The notes: generated by a model not told the origin, from the sequence alone. Counted from the first letter of the stretch, positions 25,383-34,504 are shown. The stretch is 52,787 bases of DNA from Alistipes sp. (GCA_031285345.1 JAITWI010000007.1:1-52787), one strand, 5' to 3'. Numbers and translations are program-made.

Positions 25383-25414
25383 TTTGCATCTGCACTCGGC
25401 TTTTGCTACCTTTG
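25383..25414 (+). promoter_or_regulatory. Promoter of serC
   Basis: TTTG (25383-25386), 20-bp spacer, TACCTTTG (25407-25414); the leader is about 75 nt. Another TACCTTTG at 25325-25332 lacks a -33 match. Confidence 0.7.
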
Positions 25415-25495
25415 TGGCGGATTTGGTCGGCGCGACAAATTGTAACCCGTAAACGCAATAAAACCAAAAATTTATAACTTATAACCTATATTCAA

Positions 25496-26578
25496 ATGAA
25501 AAAGTACAATTTCAACGCGGGACCGTGCGTCCTGCCCCGCGAGGCGGTCGAAGCCTCGATCGAAGCGATTCGCGATTTCGACGGCACCGGCATCGGCCTG
25601 CTCGAAATTTCGCACCGTACTCCCGGCTGGGAACGCGTGATGGCCGAACTCGAACAGCTCTGGAGGGACCTGTTGGGAATCCCCGAAGAGTACGCCGTGA
25701 TGTTCCTCGGCGGCGGCGCGTCGACCCAGTTCTTCCACGTGCCGGCCAACCTGTTGAAAAACAAGGCCGCCTACCTGCAGACCGGTGTTTGGGCGAAGAA
25801 AGCAGTCAAAGAGGCTAAGTTCTACGGCGACGTCGAGGTTGTGGCTTCGTCGGAGGACAAGAACTACACCTACATTCCCAAGGGCTACACCATCCCCGCG
25901 GACGCCGACTATTTCCACATCACGACAAACAACACCATCTACGGTACCGAGATCCACGAGGATATCGACTCTCCCGTAACTCTGGTTGCCGACATGTCGT
26001 CGGACATCATGTCGCGCCCGGTGGACATCAAGAAGTACGGCATGATCTACGGCGGCGCTCAGAAGAACGTCGGCCCGGCGGGCGTCACTTTCGTCATCGT
26101 ACGCAAGGATCTGTTGGGCTCGTCGGAACGCAAGCTCCAGACGATGGTCAACTACGCCACCCACATCGGCGCCGAGGCTCGCGACAACTCCATGTTCAAC
26201 ACCCCTCCCGTGTTCCCCATCTTCGTCATGTACCAAACCCTGCTGTGGGTGAAGAGACTGGGCGGCGTCGAAAAGATGTACGAGATCAACAAGAAGAAGG
26301 CCGGCCTGCTCTACGACGAGATCGACCGCAACTCGATGTTCGTCGGCACGGCCGAGAAGGAGGCCCGCTCGCTGATGAACGTATGCTTCGTGATGGCTCC
26401 GGGCAAGGAGGCTTTCGAGGCCGAATTCATGGCCTTCGCCAAGGAGCGCGGCATGGTGGGCATCAAGGGCCACAGGTCGGTGGGCGGTTTCCGCGCCTCG
26501 ATCTACAACGCCTGCCCTGTGGAAGACGTGGAGGCTCTGGTGGCCTGCATGAAGGAGTTCGAGGCAAGCAAAAAATAA
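25496..26578 (+). CDS. serC: Phosphoserine aminotransferase
   Basis: A 360-residue PLP enzyme converting 3-phosphohydroxypyruvate and glutamate to phosphoserine (serine biosynthesis; the enzyme can also serve pyridoxine synthesis). '[15 protein letters not shown]' at the N terminus, '[15 protein letters not shown]', '[14 protein letters not shown]', '[14 protein letters not shown]' and the PLP lysine in '[14 protein letters not shown]' (Lys190) are full SerC matches. It has its own consensus promoter and is followed 6 nt after the stop by serA. Confidence 0.97.
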   Translation: MKKYNFNAGPCVLPREAVEASIEAIRDFDGTGIGLLEISHRTPGWERVMAELEQLWRDLLGIPEEYAVMFLGGGASTQFFHVPANLLKNKAAYLQTGVWAKKAVKEAKFYGDVEVVASSEDKNYTYIPKGYTIPADADYFHITTNNTIYGTEIHEDIDSPVTLVADMSSDIMSRPVDIKKYGMIYGGAQKNVGPAGVTFVIVRKDLLGSSERKLQTMVNYATHIGAEARDNSMFNTPPVFPIFVMYQTLLWVKRLGGVEKMYEINKKKAGLLYDEIDRNSMFVGTAEKEARSLMNVCFVMAPGKEAFEAEFMAFAKERGMVGIKGHRSVGGFRASIYNACPVEDVEALVACMKEFEASKK

Positions 26579-26584
26579 GTGGCG

Positions 26585-27505
26585 ATGAGGATATTACTTG
26601 CAACCGAAAAACCGTTTGCGGCAGAAGCTGTCGCCGGTATCAAAAAGATAGCCGTCGAGGGCGGCCACGAAGTGGTGATGCTCGAAAAGTACGCCGACAA
26701 GCAGCAGTTGTTAGACGCGGTGAAGGACGTCGAGGCTATCATCATCCGTAGCGACAAAATCACGGCCGACGTTATCGCCGCCGCTCCCAAGCTCAAGATC
26801 GTGGTTAGGGCCGGCGCCGGTTTCGACAATGTGGATCTGGCCGCCGCTACCGAAAAGGGCGTGGTGGTGATGAACACTCCGGGTCAGAACTCCAACGCGG
26901 TGGCCGAACTGGCCATCGGCATGATGGTGTTCATGGCTCGCACGCAGTTCACCCCCGGCACCGGCACCGAGCTCAAGGGCAAGACTCTGGGCATCCACGC
27001 CTACGGCAACGTAGGGCGTCTGGTGGGTCTGTTGGGCAAGGGCTTCGGCATGAACGTGCTGGCCTTCGACCCGTGGGTGAAGGACGAGGTGTTCGCCGCC
27101 GACGGAACCGAAAAGGCCGCCAGCATCGCCGACCTCTACGCTCGTTCCAACTACCTGTCGCTGCACATCCCCGCGACGGCCGAAACCAAAGGCAGCATCG
27201 GCTACGACCTTTTGACCTCCATGCCCAAGGGCGCCACTTTGGTCAACACCGCCCGCAAGGAGGTGATCGACGAGGCGGGTTTGGCCAAGGCGATGGAAGA
27301 GCGCGCCGACCTTAAGTACGCGACCGACATCGCTCCGGAGAACGCGGCCGAGCTGGCCGAGAAGTTCGGCAAGAGGTTCTTCGCAACCGCCAAGAAGATG
27401 GGCGCCGAAACGGCCGAAGCCAATGTGAACGCCGGCCTCGCCGCCGCGTCGCAGATCGCCGACTTCTTCGCAACGGGCAACGTTAAGTTCCAAGTCAACA
27501 AATAG
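26585..27505 (+). CDS. serA: D-3-phosphoglycerate dehydrogenase
   Basis: A 306-residue D-2-hydroxyacid dehydrogenase catalysing the first step of serine synthesis with NAD+. Residues about 45-100 carry 'IIIRSDKITADVI' and 'RAGAGFDNVDLAAATEKGVV'; the Rossmann motif is 'GIHAYGNVGRLVGLLGKGF'; 'NTARKEVIDEAGL' is the conserved substrate-site block. The C-terminal ACT domain of the long E. coli type is missing, as in the short Bacteroidetes form. ATG 26585 is preferred over GTG 26579. Its gene follows serC directly, completing a serine operon. Confidence 0.95.
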   Translation: MRILLATEKPFAAEAVAGIKKIAVEGGHEVVMLEKYADKQQLLDAVKDVEAIIIRSDKITADVIAAAPKLKIVVRAGAGFDNVDLAAATEKGVVVMNTPGQNSNAVAELAIGMMVFMARTQFTPGTGTELKGKTLGIHAYGNVGRLVGLLGKGFGMNVLAFDPWVKDEVFAADGTEKAASIADLYARSNYLSLHIPATAETKGSIGYDLLTSMPKGATLVNTARKEVIDEAGLAKAMEERADLKYATDIAPENAAELAEKFGKRFFATAKKMGAETAEANVNAGLAAASQIADFFATGNVKFQVNK

Positions 27506-27525
27506 TCATCGCCGAATATATGTTC

Positions 27526-27557
27526 GAAGATGGGGGTCTGAAAAATCCCCATCTTTT
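27526..27557 (+). terminator. Terminator after serA
   Basis: AAGATGGGG (27527-27535) pairs with CCCCATCTT (27547-27555), then TTC. Confidence 0.7.
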
Positions 27558-27580
27558 CAAAAACCGTCGTGGAGCCGAGG

Positions 27581-27694
27581 CTAACGTGGCTTTCAAAAGT
27601 CGGGCACTGGCTTTTGTACCACGTTAGACGAGGTGGGAACAGGTTTTTGGAAACATGGGCGGGTTTTTGCTTCTTTTTGCCCGTCAAAAAGAAG
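27581..27694. repeat. Two palindromic elements between serA and the DUF1015 gene
   Basis: First: CTAACGTGG (27581-27589) with CCACGTTAG (27619-27627), plus inner CAAAAG (27594-27599) with CTTTTG (27611-27616). Second: CTTCTTTTTG (27670-27679) with CAAAAAGAAG (27685-27694), loop CCCGT, a REP-like sequence. No gene and no clear TAnnTTTG promoter are seen in 27506-27713. Confidence 0.7.
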
Positions 27695-27713
27695 TTAAAG
27701 AGATTAAAATTTC

Positions 27714-28952
27714 ATGGCAATCATAAAACCTTTCGCGGGGGTGCGTCCTCCGCAGCAGTTCGCGCGCGAAGTGTCGGCCCGTCCCTACGACGTGCTCAAT
27801 TCGGAAGAGGCGCGCAAAGAGGCGGGCGAAAAGTCGCTTCTGCACATCACCAAACCCGAGATCGACCTCGCCCCCGGCGCCGACGAGCACTCCGAGGAGG
27901 CCTACAACAAGGCGGTCGAGAACTACAAGCTCTGGAAAGAGAAGGGCTGGTTGGTTCAGGATCCGGCCGAGTACTACTACATCTACGCCCAGACGATGGA
28001 CGGCCGCACGCAGTATGGCCTCGTGGCCGGCGCGAGCGTGAAGGACTATCTGGACGGCAACATCAAGAAACACGAACTCACCCGCCGCGACAAAGAGGAG
28101 GACCGCATGATCCACGTCCGCCGTCAGAGCGCCAACATCGAGCCCGTGTTCTTTTCGTATCCGGCTGTGGATGAGATGGACGCCATCGTCGCCAAGGTTG
28201 TAGCCGAAAAGCCCGAGTACGACTTCATCGGCGTGGGCGACGGCTTCGGCCACAAGTTCTGGCCGGTGAAAGACCCCGCGGTCATCGCACGCATCACCGA
28301 GATTTTCGCCGCCATTCCGGCGCTCTATGTCGCCGACGGTCACCACCGTACCGCCGCCGCCGCCCTTGTCGGTCAGGAGCGCGCCAAGGCCAATGCCGGC
28401 CACACCGGCGACGAGGAGTACAACTTCTTTTTGGCGGTCATCTTCCCCGACAGTCAGCTCAAGATCATCGACTACAACCGCGTGGTGCGCGACCTGAACG
28501 GACTCACCCCCGAGCAGTTCATGGCTGCCGTGGCTCAGGACTTCACGGTCGAGGAAAAAGGCGCCAAAGAGTATCGCCCCACCGGCCTGCACAACTTCGC
28601 CATGTACATCGGCGGCAAGTGGTATAGCCTCACCGCAAAGCCCGGCACCTACAACGACAACGACCCTATCGGCGTGTTGGACGTGACGGTGCTGTCGAAC
28701 CTCGTGTTGGACAAGATTTTGGGTATCAAAGACCTGCGCTCCGACAAACGAATCGACTTCGTGGGCGGCATCCGCGGTCTGGGCGAACTTTCGCGTCGTG
28801 TGGACAGCGGCGAGATGGCGGTCGCTTTCGCGCTCCATCCCGTGTCGATGAAGCAGTTGATCGACATCGCCGACACAGGCAACATCATGCCCCCGAAGAC
28901 CACCTGGTTCGAGCCCAAGCTCCAGTCGGGGTTGGTAATCCACGAGTTTTAA
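27714..28952 (+). CDS. DUF1015 family protein
   Basis: A 412-residue cytosolic protein, full family length. 'IIKPFAGVRPPQQFAREVSA' and 'RPYDVLNSEEARKEA' open the domain; 'ELTRRDKEEDRMIHVRRQ', 'PVFFSYP', 'ALYVADGHHRTAAAALVG' (DGHHR motif) and 'FFLAVIFPDSQLKIIDYNRV' are conserved. The DGHHR motif recalls ParB-like serine kinases, and clustering with serC and serA suggests a role in serine or phosphoserine metabolism; this is inference, as no activity is established to my knowledge. Palindromic elements and a terminator separate it from serA. Confidence 0.85.
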   Translation: MAIIKPFAGVRPPQQFAREVSARPYDVLNSEEARKEAGEKSLLHITKPEIDLAPGADEHSEEAYNKAVENYKLWKEKGWLVQDPAEYYYIYAQTMDGRTQYGLVAGASVKDYLDGNIKKHELTRRDKEEDRMIHVRRQSANIEPVFFSYPAVDEMDAIVAKVVAEKPEYDFIGVGDGFGHKFWPVKDPAVIARITEIFAAIPALYVADGHHRTAAAALVGQERAKANAGHTGDEEYNFFLAVIFPDSQLKIIDYNRVVRDLNGLTPEQFMAAVAQDFTVEEKGAKEYRPTGLHNFAMYIGGKWYSLTAKPGTYNDNDPIGVLDVTVLSNLVLDKILGIKDLRSDKRIDFVGGIRGLGELSRRVDSGEMAVAFALHPVSMKQLIDIADTGNIMPPKTTWFEPKLQSGLVIHEF

Positions 28953-28981
28953 TTTCGAGTCGAGAATAAGCCACCGTAATA

Positions 28982-29011
28982 GAAAGTGCCCGAGACATCT
29001 CGGGCACTTTC
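28982..29011. terminator. Bidirectional hairpin between convergent genes
   Basis: GAAAGTGCCCGAGA (28982-28995) pairs exactly with TCTCGGGCACTTTC (28998-29011). It separates the DUF1015 gene from the LRR lipoprotein gene. The T-tract is short. Confidence 0.7.
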
Positions 29012-29048
29012 CATTTAAACGCGCCTCATAAAACGCGTCCCGAACCCG

Positions 29049-31160
29049 TTACGGAATAGGGTCGATGGCGCTGAATACGGTCGCCCAGACGTCCATCTCC
29101 GAATAGGTGCTCAACACCTCGGCCGGGACGTACAAAGTATCGCCCGTAGCGGTGGCGAAGTTCGCGTTACCCAACTGGGGAGGCGAGAGCGCGCGAATGG
29201 TGACCGACACAAGGGCGGCACAGTCGTAAAACGAACTGTTGCCGATCGTCTCCACGCCGTCGCCGATGGTGAGCGTGGTGAGGCTTGCGCAACTTTGGAA
29301 AGCGTTGGAGCCGATGGAGGTCACGCCGTTCGGTATGGCCAACTCCTCCACGGGGCAGTAGTAGAAGGCGTAGTTGCCTATCGACCTGAGTGAGGCGGGC
29401 AGCGATATGTCGGCATAGGCGTAGCAGTAGCGGAATGCGTAGTTGCCGATAGTCTCCACTCCCTCGGCGATGGAGACGTCGGACAGAAGGGCGCAGCCGT
29501 CGAAGGCGTTGTTGCCTATCGACTTGATGTTGCCCGGGATCGTGACGGAGGTCAGGGCGGTGCACTTTTCGAACGTGTAGTTGCCGATGGCCGACAGACC
29601 CGCACCCAGGGTGATCGACGTGAGGCTCGCACTTTGGGTAAACGCGCTCGTTCCGACGGATGTCACGCTGTCGGGCACAACCACCGCTATAAGGCCGCTA
29701 CGGGTGAAGGCCTGGTTGCCGATGGTTTCGAGGCCGTCGGGCAACGCCAACGTTTGCAGAGCCGAACAGTCCGAAAAGGCGTAATCCCCGATGGTCTTCA
29801 CACTGCCCGGAATGGCTATGCTCTCCAGAGAGGAGCAGTAAGTGAACGCGCTGCCGCCTATGCGCGTCACGCTCGCCGGAAGCACCACCTCGGTCAAGTT
29901 GGGGCAGTTGTTGAACGTGTTTGCCCCCACACCCGTAATGCCCTCCGACACCACCACGCGTCCGATGGCTTCGCGATGTCCGTTCCACGGATTCGACGTC
30001 AGCGGATAGCCCGGATAGTCGGGCATCTCTCCACTGCCTGCAAGGGTCATCGTGCCGTCGTACGTCAACGTCCAACTTATGTTGTCGGTCGCGCCGATCA
30101 CCCCGCTGGCCAGCGGAAGTTCTTCCTGAGGTACGGAGACCTTCATTCCGATCGGACCTGACGATACCAGGGCCTGGTCGCCCGTCTCGCCCGCGTTGTT
30201 GTCGAGCACCAGCGCCACGAAATACTCCTCTATGGCCTCGTCGTGCGACAGATGGTTGCTTGCTATTGCGGCCACATACTGCCCCGCCTTGCTGTTGTCC
30301 GGATAGCCGTCGGGCCGTATGCTGCGTATCGAGAACACGTCCGAGGGGTTGAGATAACTCGCGCGGGTATCCCCTTGGTCGAGCGGGCGCGTTCCCACCT
30401 GGTCGAGCGTCCAGCGTGCGATGGCCGTTCCTCCTCCCGTGGGCACGAACGCGGTCGACGGGTTGACCCTGAAAACAACCGTCAACTCTTCCGACCCCTC
30501 GAATTGGAGCCCTCCGACGGTCATGATCTCGAAGTGCTGCGCCGTCGAGAACTTGGCGAACGTGTATTCGGGCGATCCGAACGAGTTGACAACGAATGTG
30601 ACCGTGCCGTCGGCGTTATCGACAATGGCCTCGATGGGGTTCTCGCCCGCCAGCGCACCGATGTCGGTTCCGGTGCTCTCCCATCCGTCGTCGGGATAGC
30701 CCTCGGTGACGTTATATTCTATCACCAACTTGCCGCCCGACTCCACCACTCTTATGCGCGGGGTAACGGCGTCGTCTCCGTCGATCGTCACTCCCGTATC
30801 CACCCACCCTTCGTCCGGATAGCCGGGGGTGGTGTTATACCACACCGAGAAGCCCTCGCCGTTGTGACGCACCTCGATCATGGGCGTCACGCCGTCGTTG
30901 CCGTGCAGTATCTCGATCGGCTCGCGGTCGCCCGTGAACACGATCCGATAGCCCAATCCACCCGGGATCGGAACTATATCCTCGATCATCGCCCCCGCCT
31001 CCATAGCCTCTTCGAGTGACTCTACGGCCGCTTCGAGGTTTTCCACGCGGTTTTCCAATTCGTCTATCCGGTCGCCGTAGTCGGCCTGTCCGCATCCGTG
31101 GATGGAGAGCGTCATCGCCGCGCATGCCGTCGCGGTCATAAATTTATTATATATTTTCAT
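29049..31160 (-). CDS. Lipoprotein with coiled coil and BspA-type LRR_5 repeats
   Basis: A 703-residue lipoprotein: signal MKIYNKFMTATACAAMTLSI, lipobox HGCGQ. Residues about 25-60 are a heptad-rich coiled coil ('DRIDELENRVENLEAAVESL') of the DUF4988 type. Two repeats with 'GYPDEGWVDTG' / 'GYPDDGWESTG' follow (about 100-165). A beta-sandwich region (about 190-345) precedes about eleven BspA-type LRR units ('LTEVVLPASVTRIGGSAFTY', 'LTSVTIPGNIKSIGNNAF'). BspA repeats mediate adhesion in oral bacteria, so a surface adhesin is inferred. ATG 31160 is used rather than an upstream TTG. It is the second gene of the module, 14 nt after the BACON lipoprotein. Confidence 0.87.
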   Translation of the reverse strand: MKIYNKFMTATACAAMTLSIHGCGQADYGDRIDELENRVENLEAAVESLEEAMEAGAMIEDIVPIPGGLGYRIVFTGDREPIEILHGNDGVTPMIEVRHNGEGFSVWYNTTPGYPDEGWVDTGVTIDGDDAVTPRIRVVESGGKLVIEYNVTEGYPDDGWESTGTDIGALAGENPIEAIVDNADGTVTFVVNSFGSPEYTFAKFSTAQHFEIMTVGGLQFEGSEELTVVFRVNPSTAFVPTGGGTAIARWTLDQVGTRPLDQGDTRASYLNPSDVFSIRSIRPDGYPDNSKAGQYVAAIASNHLSHDEAIEEYFVALVLDNNAGETGDQALVSSGPIGMKVSVPQEELPLASGVIGATDNISWTLTYDGTMTLAGSGEMPDYPGYPLTSNPWNGHREAIGRVVVSEGITGVGANTFNNCPNLTEVVLPASVTRIGGSAFTYCSSLESIAIPGSVKTIGDYAFSDCSALQTLALPDGLETIGNQAFTRSGLIAVVVPDSVTSVGTSAFTQSASLTSITLGAGLSAIGNYTFEKCTALTSVTIPGNIKSIGNNAFDGCALLSDVSIAEGVETIGNYAFRYCYAYADISLPASLRSIGNYAFYYCPVEELAIPNGVTSIGSNAFQSCASLTTLTIGDGVETIGNSSFYDCAALVSVTIRALSPPQLGNANFATATGDTLYVPAEVLSTYSEMDVWATVFSAIDPIP

Positions 31161-31174
31161 AGTCAATAATTTTA

Positions 31175-32764
31175 TTAACGGTTACGATATTTCGCCCGTG
31201 CCGGAATCGCGGCTCGAACCCCTTCGCTCGCGCGCGTCACCGGATTTTCGGGCACCAACCACCACTCCAACTCTCCCTCGAACGAACCGGTGACGGCGTT
31301 GTGCGCGTCATCCTCGGCGTCGATCTCTATGGTGTAGCTTTCCGTCTCGGGGTCGTACGACGAGGTGATGGTGCCTTTGTATAGCGGCGCTACGCCCGAG
31401 CTGGGAATACGTCCGTCGGTCATCTCGTTCATCCAGCTGCCGTAGCCCCACTCGCCGAATCCCGAAATCGCGGTAAACTCGCCGTATCCGTCGTTTTCCA
31501 AATCCAACAGTTCGTAGGTTCCGTCGGGAAGCACGCTGCCGTCGCCCGACTGATCCGAAACGAGCATCATCTGCACCATGTTGCCGTTGCCCTCCAGATA
31601 GTCACCCTGCTGATAGATACCCGCCGACCACATTTCGAGAGCCCAGGCGTGGGTTCCGTTGCCTATCACGTCGCCGCGGAATCCTATGCCACCCTGTGTG
31701 AGCGGTTCCATTCGGTAGTCTTCGTATATCGAGGTCAGCACGTTCGGGTTCTCCACGTTGAACGCCCCGCGGCTGAAAGCCCTGAACCGAGTGCCGTCTT
31801 CGAGCGTCGCGTCCACCTTTATAAGGTATCCCGTGTGGTCTCCCGACACGTCGATCGTTCCCTCCGTCATGGGCAGTTTCTCACCCAACGCGCTGTCTGT
31901 AATGCGGTTGAAATAGACGCACTCGGCCTTGAAGTCGCCCTCGTGATCCGAGTCGGCGGTAAAGGTGTAGGTTCCGGGCGCTATGTCGAGAGAGGCGTAT
32001 TCATAATTCACCATCGGCATCGAGATGTAGAAGCACAGATAGTGTCCGTCGCCCTTGAACATATGGGGCGGCTCGGGCTCCTCGGCGTCGATCATGTTAA
32101 ATAGCATAACGGTCGACGTCTCGGTGGCGTAGTAGTGGTCGGCGCTGGCGGGCAACTCGAATCCCAAGTGCTCCTCCTGAGTGATGGGGATCACTCTTTG
32201 GTGCTCGCCGTTGTCGATCACAAGGCTCCCCGAGCGCGGCTCGTCGCCGTCGTTTCGAGTGGCCCTCACGCTAAATCGGTCGTCGCCGGTCTTCGTGGCG
32301 GTGAACCACTCCTTGCCGCTTGTCACCTCCACCGCCCACGTCAAGGCGCTCGACACGATCACCGTTTGGGCCGCGCCTTCGAATGTGACGAGCAACTCGT
32401 CGGGGTCGGCCGAAATGGCATTCGGATCGGCGGCCTGCGTCACGGTGACGGTCTTGGTGTCTACCGAGTTGGCGACGGTGATCTCGCCCTCCAGCACACC
32501 CTCCGTTTCGTTGGGGCCCACGGTGACGGTAAACCTTCCCGCAGCCTGGTCGATCGTTATCCATTCCGCCTCGGAGACGGCCGTCCAGCCGTTGCCCGCC
32601 ACGCGCACCGTTTCGGTGTCGCCGGCGAACGAAAGTTCAAGATTTTCCGGGGTCACGGTTAGTTTACCTTCCGCTGAGGGCTCCTCTTTTTTGCAGCCCG
32701 CCAGACCCAGCGCGACAAAGCACACGCATGCGACGAGCTTTGCCGAATAGTTGATTTCTTTCAT
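31175..32764 (-). CDS. BACON-domain lipoprotein
   Basis: A 529-residue lipoprotein: signal MKEINYSAKLVACVCFVALG, lipobox LAGCKKEEPS. Two BACON domains follow (about 35-110, 'LELSFAGDTETVRVAGNGWT' and 'TKTVTVTQA'; about 113-195, 'VSSALTWAVEVTSGKEWF'). The remaining about 330 residues contain two beta-rich repeats with 'IAPGTYTFTADSDHEGDF' and 'LPDGTYELLDLENDGYG', each followed by a charged strand region; I do not recognise them. BACON domains in Bacteroidetes bind glycans or act as spacers, so an outer-surface binding role is inferred. It lies directly downstream of the regulator gene at 32897-33484. Confidence 0.85.
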   Translation of the reverse strand: MKEINYSAKLVACVCFVALGLAGCKKEEPSAEGKLTVTPENLELSFAGDTETVRVAGNGWTAVSEAEWITIDQAAGRFTVTVGPNETEGVLEGEITVANSVDTKTVTVTQAADPNAISADPDELLVTFEGAAQTVIVSSALTWAVEVTSGKEWFTATKTGDDRFSVRATRNDGDEPRSGSLVIDNGEHQRVIPITQEEHLGFELPASADHYYATETSTVMLFNMIDAEEPEPPHMFKGDGHYLCFYISMPMVNYEYASLDIAPGTYTFTADSDHEGDFKAECVYFNRITDSALGEKLPMTEGTIDVSGDHTGYLIKVDATLEDGTRFRAFSRGAFNVENPNVLTSIYEDYRMEPLTQGGIGFRGDVIGNGTHAWALEMWSAGIYQQGDYLEGNGNMVQMMLVSDQSGDGSVLPDGTYELLDLENDGYGEFTAISGFGEWGYGSWMNEMTDGRIPSSGVAPLYKGTITSSYDPETESYTIEIDAEDDAHNAVTGSFEGELEWWLVPENPVTRASEGVRAAIPARAKYRNR

Positions 32765-32823
32765 AGTTGGTTCCGTTATTAGGGTTATTGTATAAACACG
32801 GTTTTTCATCCGTCTTGCAGATG

Positions 32824-32831
32824 CGAAGATA
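32824..32831 (-). promoter_or_regulatory. Weak -7 box of the BACON lipoprotein gene
   Basis: TATCTTCG (one mismatch to TAnnTTTG) on the minus strand, about 60 nt before ATG 32764. No clear -33 element. Confidence 0.3.
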
Positions 32832-32849
32832 GAGGAACGAACGCTAAAA

Positions 32850-32871
32850 AAAGCTAATAAATATTAGCTTT
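32850..32871 (-). terminator. AT-rich dyad between regulator and BACON lipoprotein
   Basis: AAAGCTAATA (32850-32859) and TATTAGCTTT (32862-32871) form a perfect 10-bp dyad with 2-bp centre. On the minus strand it is followed by a T-run, so it may terminate the regulator transcript. As DNA it could equally be a regulator operator. Confidence 0.55.
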
Positions 32872-32896
32872 CCCATTTGTGCAAAAAAATGTCCGA

Positions 32897-33484
32897 TTAT
32901 TTGCCCTCTTTCCGGAGCTGTTTTTTGAGAAAGTTGAGGTAGTTGGGCGCCACGCCCAGATAGGAGGCCACTACTTTGAGAGAGACGCGCGCCAAAATAT
33001 CGGGACGTTTTTCCACCAGCGACAGGTAGCGCTCCTTCGCGGTGCCCTTGAGCGCGGCGTGTTTATACTCGTTGAAGTAGCACTGCGCCTCGTGTATGGC
33101 CAGCAGCCACCGCGTGAATTCGTGCGAATCGGCCATCAGGTTGTCCATGTCTTTCTCCGACATTTTAAGCACGTCGGTATCGCCGCACGACTCGAATTGA
33201 AAGACCGACGGCCTGCCTGCGAAATGGGAGTGATATGACAGGGTGACGGTGCCGGGGTTGGCGAATCCGTAGGTTTTTTCGGTGTCGCCGTCGAAATACA
33301 GAGCCCTCATCAGGCCGTTGCGCTGGATGTAGAGATTGGAGTCGCGCTTGCCCAGGGGTATGAGCACCTCTTTGTTTTTGAGCCTCGTCTCCGTCATGGC
33401 GCCCATCATTCGTTCGGCAAGTTCGTCCGAAATTCTGATACCTCCGGCCTGCTCCGCGAGCAGATGTTTGAGCTCTTCATCCAT
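32897..33484 (-). CDS. Crp/Fnr-family transcriptional regulator (module 2, divergent paralogue)
   Basis: A 195-residue regulator with the same plan as the other two: beta-roll with 'LIPLGKRDSNLYIQRNGLMR', 'GFANPGTVTLSYHSHF', 'SVFQFESCGDTDVLKM' and a C-terminal helix-turn-helix 'VSLKVVASYLGVAPNYLNFL'. Overall identity to the other two is much lower than theirs to each other. ATG 33484 is chosen because the strong TAAATTTG box at 33491-33498 overlaps an upstream TTG; the transcript would begin at or near the ATG (leaderless). Upstream, on the same strand, of the BACON and BspA-type lipoprotein genes. Confidence 0.88.
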   Translation of the reverse strand: MDEELKHLLAEQAGGIRISDELAERMMGAMTETRLKNKEVLIPLGKRDSNLYIQRNGLMRALYFDGDTEKTYGFANPGTVTLSYHSHFAGRPSVFQFESCGDTDVLKMSEKDMDNLMADSHEFTRWLLAIHEAQCYFNEYKHAALKGTAKERYLSLVEKRPDILARVSLKVVASYLGVAPNYLNFLKKQLRKEGK

Positions 33485-33490
33485 CTTCCG

Positions 33491-33522
33491 CAAATTTAGT
33501 CCAAAATTTCGACAAATCCAAA
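33491..33522 (-). promoter_or_regulatory. Promoter of the module 2 regulator
   Basis: TTTG (33519-33522), 20-bp spacer, TAAATTTG (33491-33498). Only 6 nt separate the -7 box from ATG 33484. Confidence 0.7.
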
Positions 33523-33551
33523 AACGTCGCCTCGGGAAACTGCGAGCGGCG

Positions 33552-33583
33552 CTTGCGTTTCCGCTCTCCTTGCACTATCTTTG
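33552..33583 (+). promoter_or_regulatory. Promoter of yicC
   Basis: CTTG (33552-33555), 20-bp spacer, TATCTTTG (33576-33583), 22 nt before ATG 33606. Confidence 0.65.
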
Positions 33584-33605
33584 CGTCAATAAAAATCGCA
33601 AGAAG

Positions 33606-34502
33606 ATGGTAAGATCAATGACCGGTTACGGCAAGGCTACGGTCGAGGCCGGAACGAAAAAAATCACTGCGGAAGTGCGGTCGCTCAACTCCAAGCAGCT
33701 GGACCTCAGCGTCAAAACACCCGCCGCCTACCGTTCGAAGGAGTTCGACATACGCACCGTCGCAGCCGAGGTGGTGGTCAGGGGCAAGGCCGACGTCTAC
33801 GTCACTGTCGAGGGCACGGGCGCGACGGGCGGCGCCAGCCTCAACAAGGCTCTGTTCGGGGCCTACTACCGTCAGATCGCCGAGGCGATGAAGGATGCCG
33901 GTGTGTATGCCGGCATACACACCGGCTTCGACCCCGCGGCTATCGTTTCGGCGATAATGCGCCTGCCCGACGTGATGACGACCGAGACCGCCGGCGGCAT
34001 TTCGGACGAGGAGAGCAACGCTCTGGCTTCCGTTTGCGCCAAGGCTTTGGCGGCGTTCGACAAGTTCCGCAAGGACGAGGGCGAGGTGTTGATGGCCGAC
34101 ATCACGGGTCGGGTGAAGACTATATGCGAACTGCTGACAGGGGTGGAACCTTTCGAAAAGGCGCGCGTGGGAGCGGTCAGGGCGCGCATCCTCGACAACA
34201 TCGCGGCCATGGGCGTGGTGGTCGACGGCAACCGACTTGAGCAGGAGATCGTCTTCTGGGTCGAAAAACTCGATATCACCGAGGAGAAGGTGCGCCTGAC
34301 CAAACATTGCGACTACTTCCGCCAGACGGCCACGTCGGACGAAGAGGGCGTGGGCCGCAAATTGGGCTTCATCGCGCAAGAGATGGGGCGCGAGATCAAC
34401 ACCCTTGGGTCGAAAGCCAACGACGCCGAGATCCAAAAGATCGTCGTGCGGATGAAGGACGAGTTGGAAAAGATAAAGGAGCAGTTGCTCAACATATTGT
34501 AA
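33606..34502 (+). CDS. yicC: YicC family endoribonuclease
   Basis: A 298-residue cytosolic protein. 'MVRSMTGYGKATVEAG' is the diagnostic N terminus; 'VRSLNSKQLDLSVKTPAAYR' and the C-terminal 'ETATSDEEGVGRKLGFIAQEM' region (here TATSDEEGVGRKLGF) with 'REINTLGSKANDAEIQKIVV' complete the family. YicC proteins act as endoribonucleases in mRNA or sRNA decay. The next gene begins 2 nt after the stop with an AAGGA ribosome-binding site over the stop codon, so the two are co-expressed. Confidence 0.93.
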   Translation: MVRSMTGYGKATVEAGTKKITAEVRSLNSKQLDLSVKTPAAYRSKEFDIRTVAAEVVVRGKADVYVTVEGTGATGGASLNKALFGAYYRQIAEAMKDAGVYAGIHTGFDPAAIVSAIMRLPDVMTTETAGGISDEESNALASVCAKALAAFDKFRKDEGEVLMADITGRVKTICELLTGVEPFEKARVGAVRARILDNIAAMGVVVDGNRLEQEIVFWVEKLDITEEKVRLTKHCDYFRQTATSDEEGVGRKLGFIAQEMGREINTLGSKANDAEIQKIVVRMKDELEKIKEQLLNIL

Positions 34503-34504
34503 GG

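Noticed and set aside
27506-27713. Riboswitch or small RNA between serA and DUF1015
   Set aside because: Hairpins are simple palindromes and REP-like; no known aptamer pattern recognised.
33485-33493. TTG start for the third Crp-like regulator
   Set aside because: The codon overlaps the TAAATTTG promoter box; ATG 33484 fits the family.
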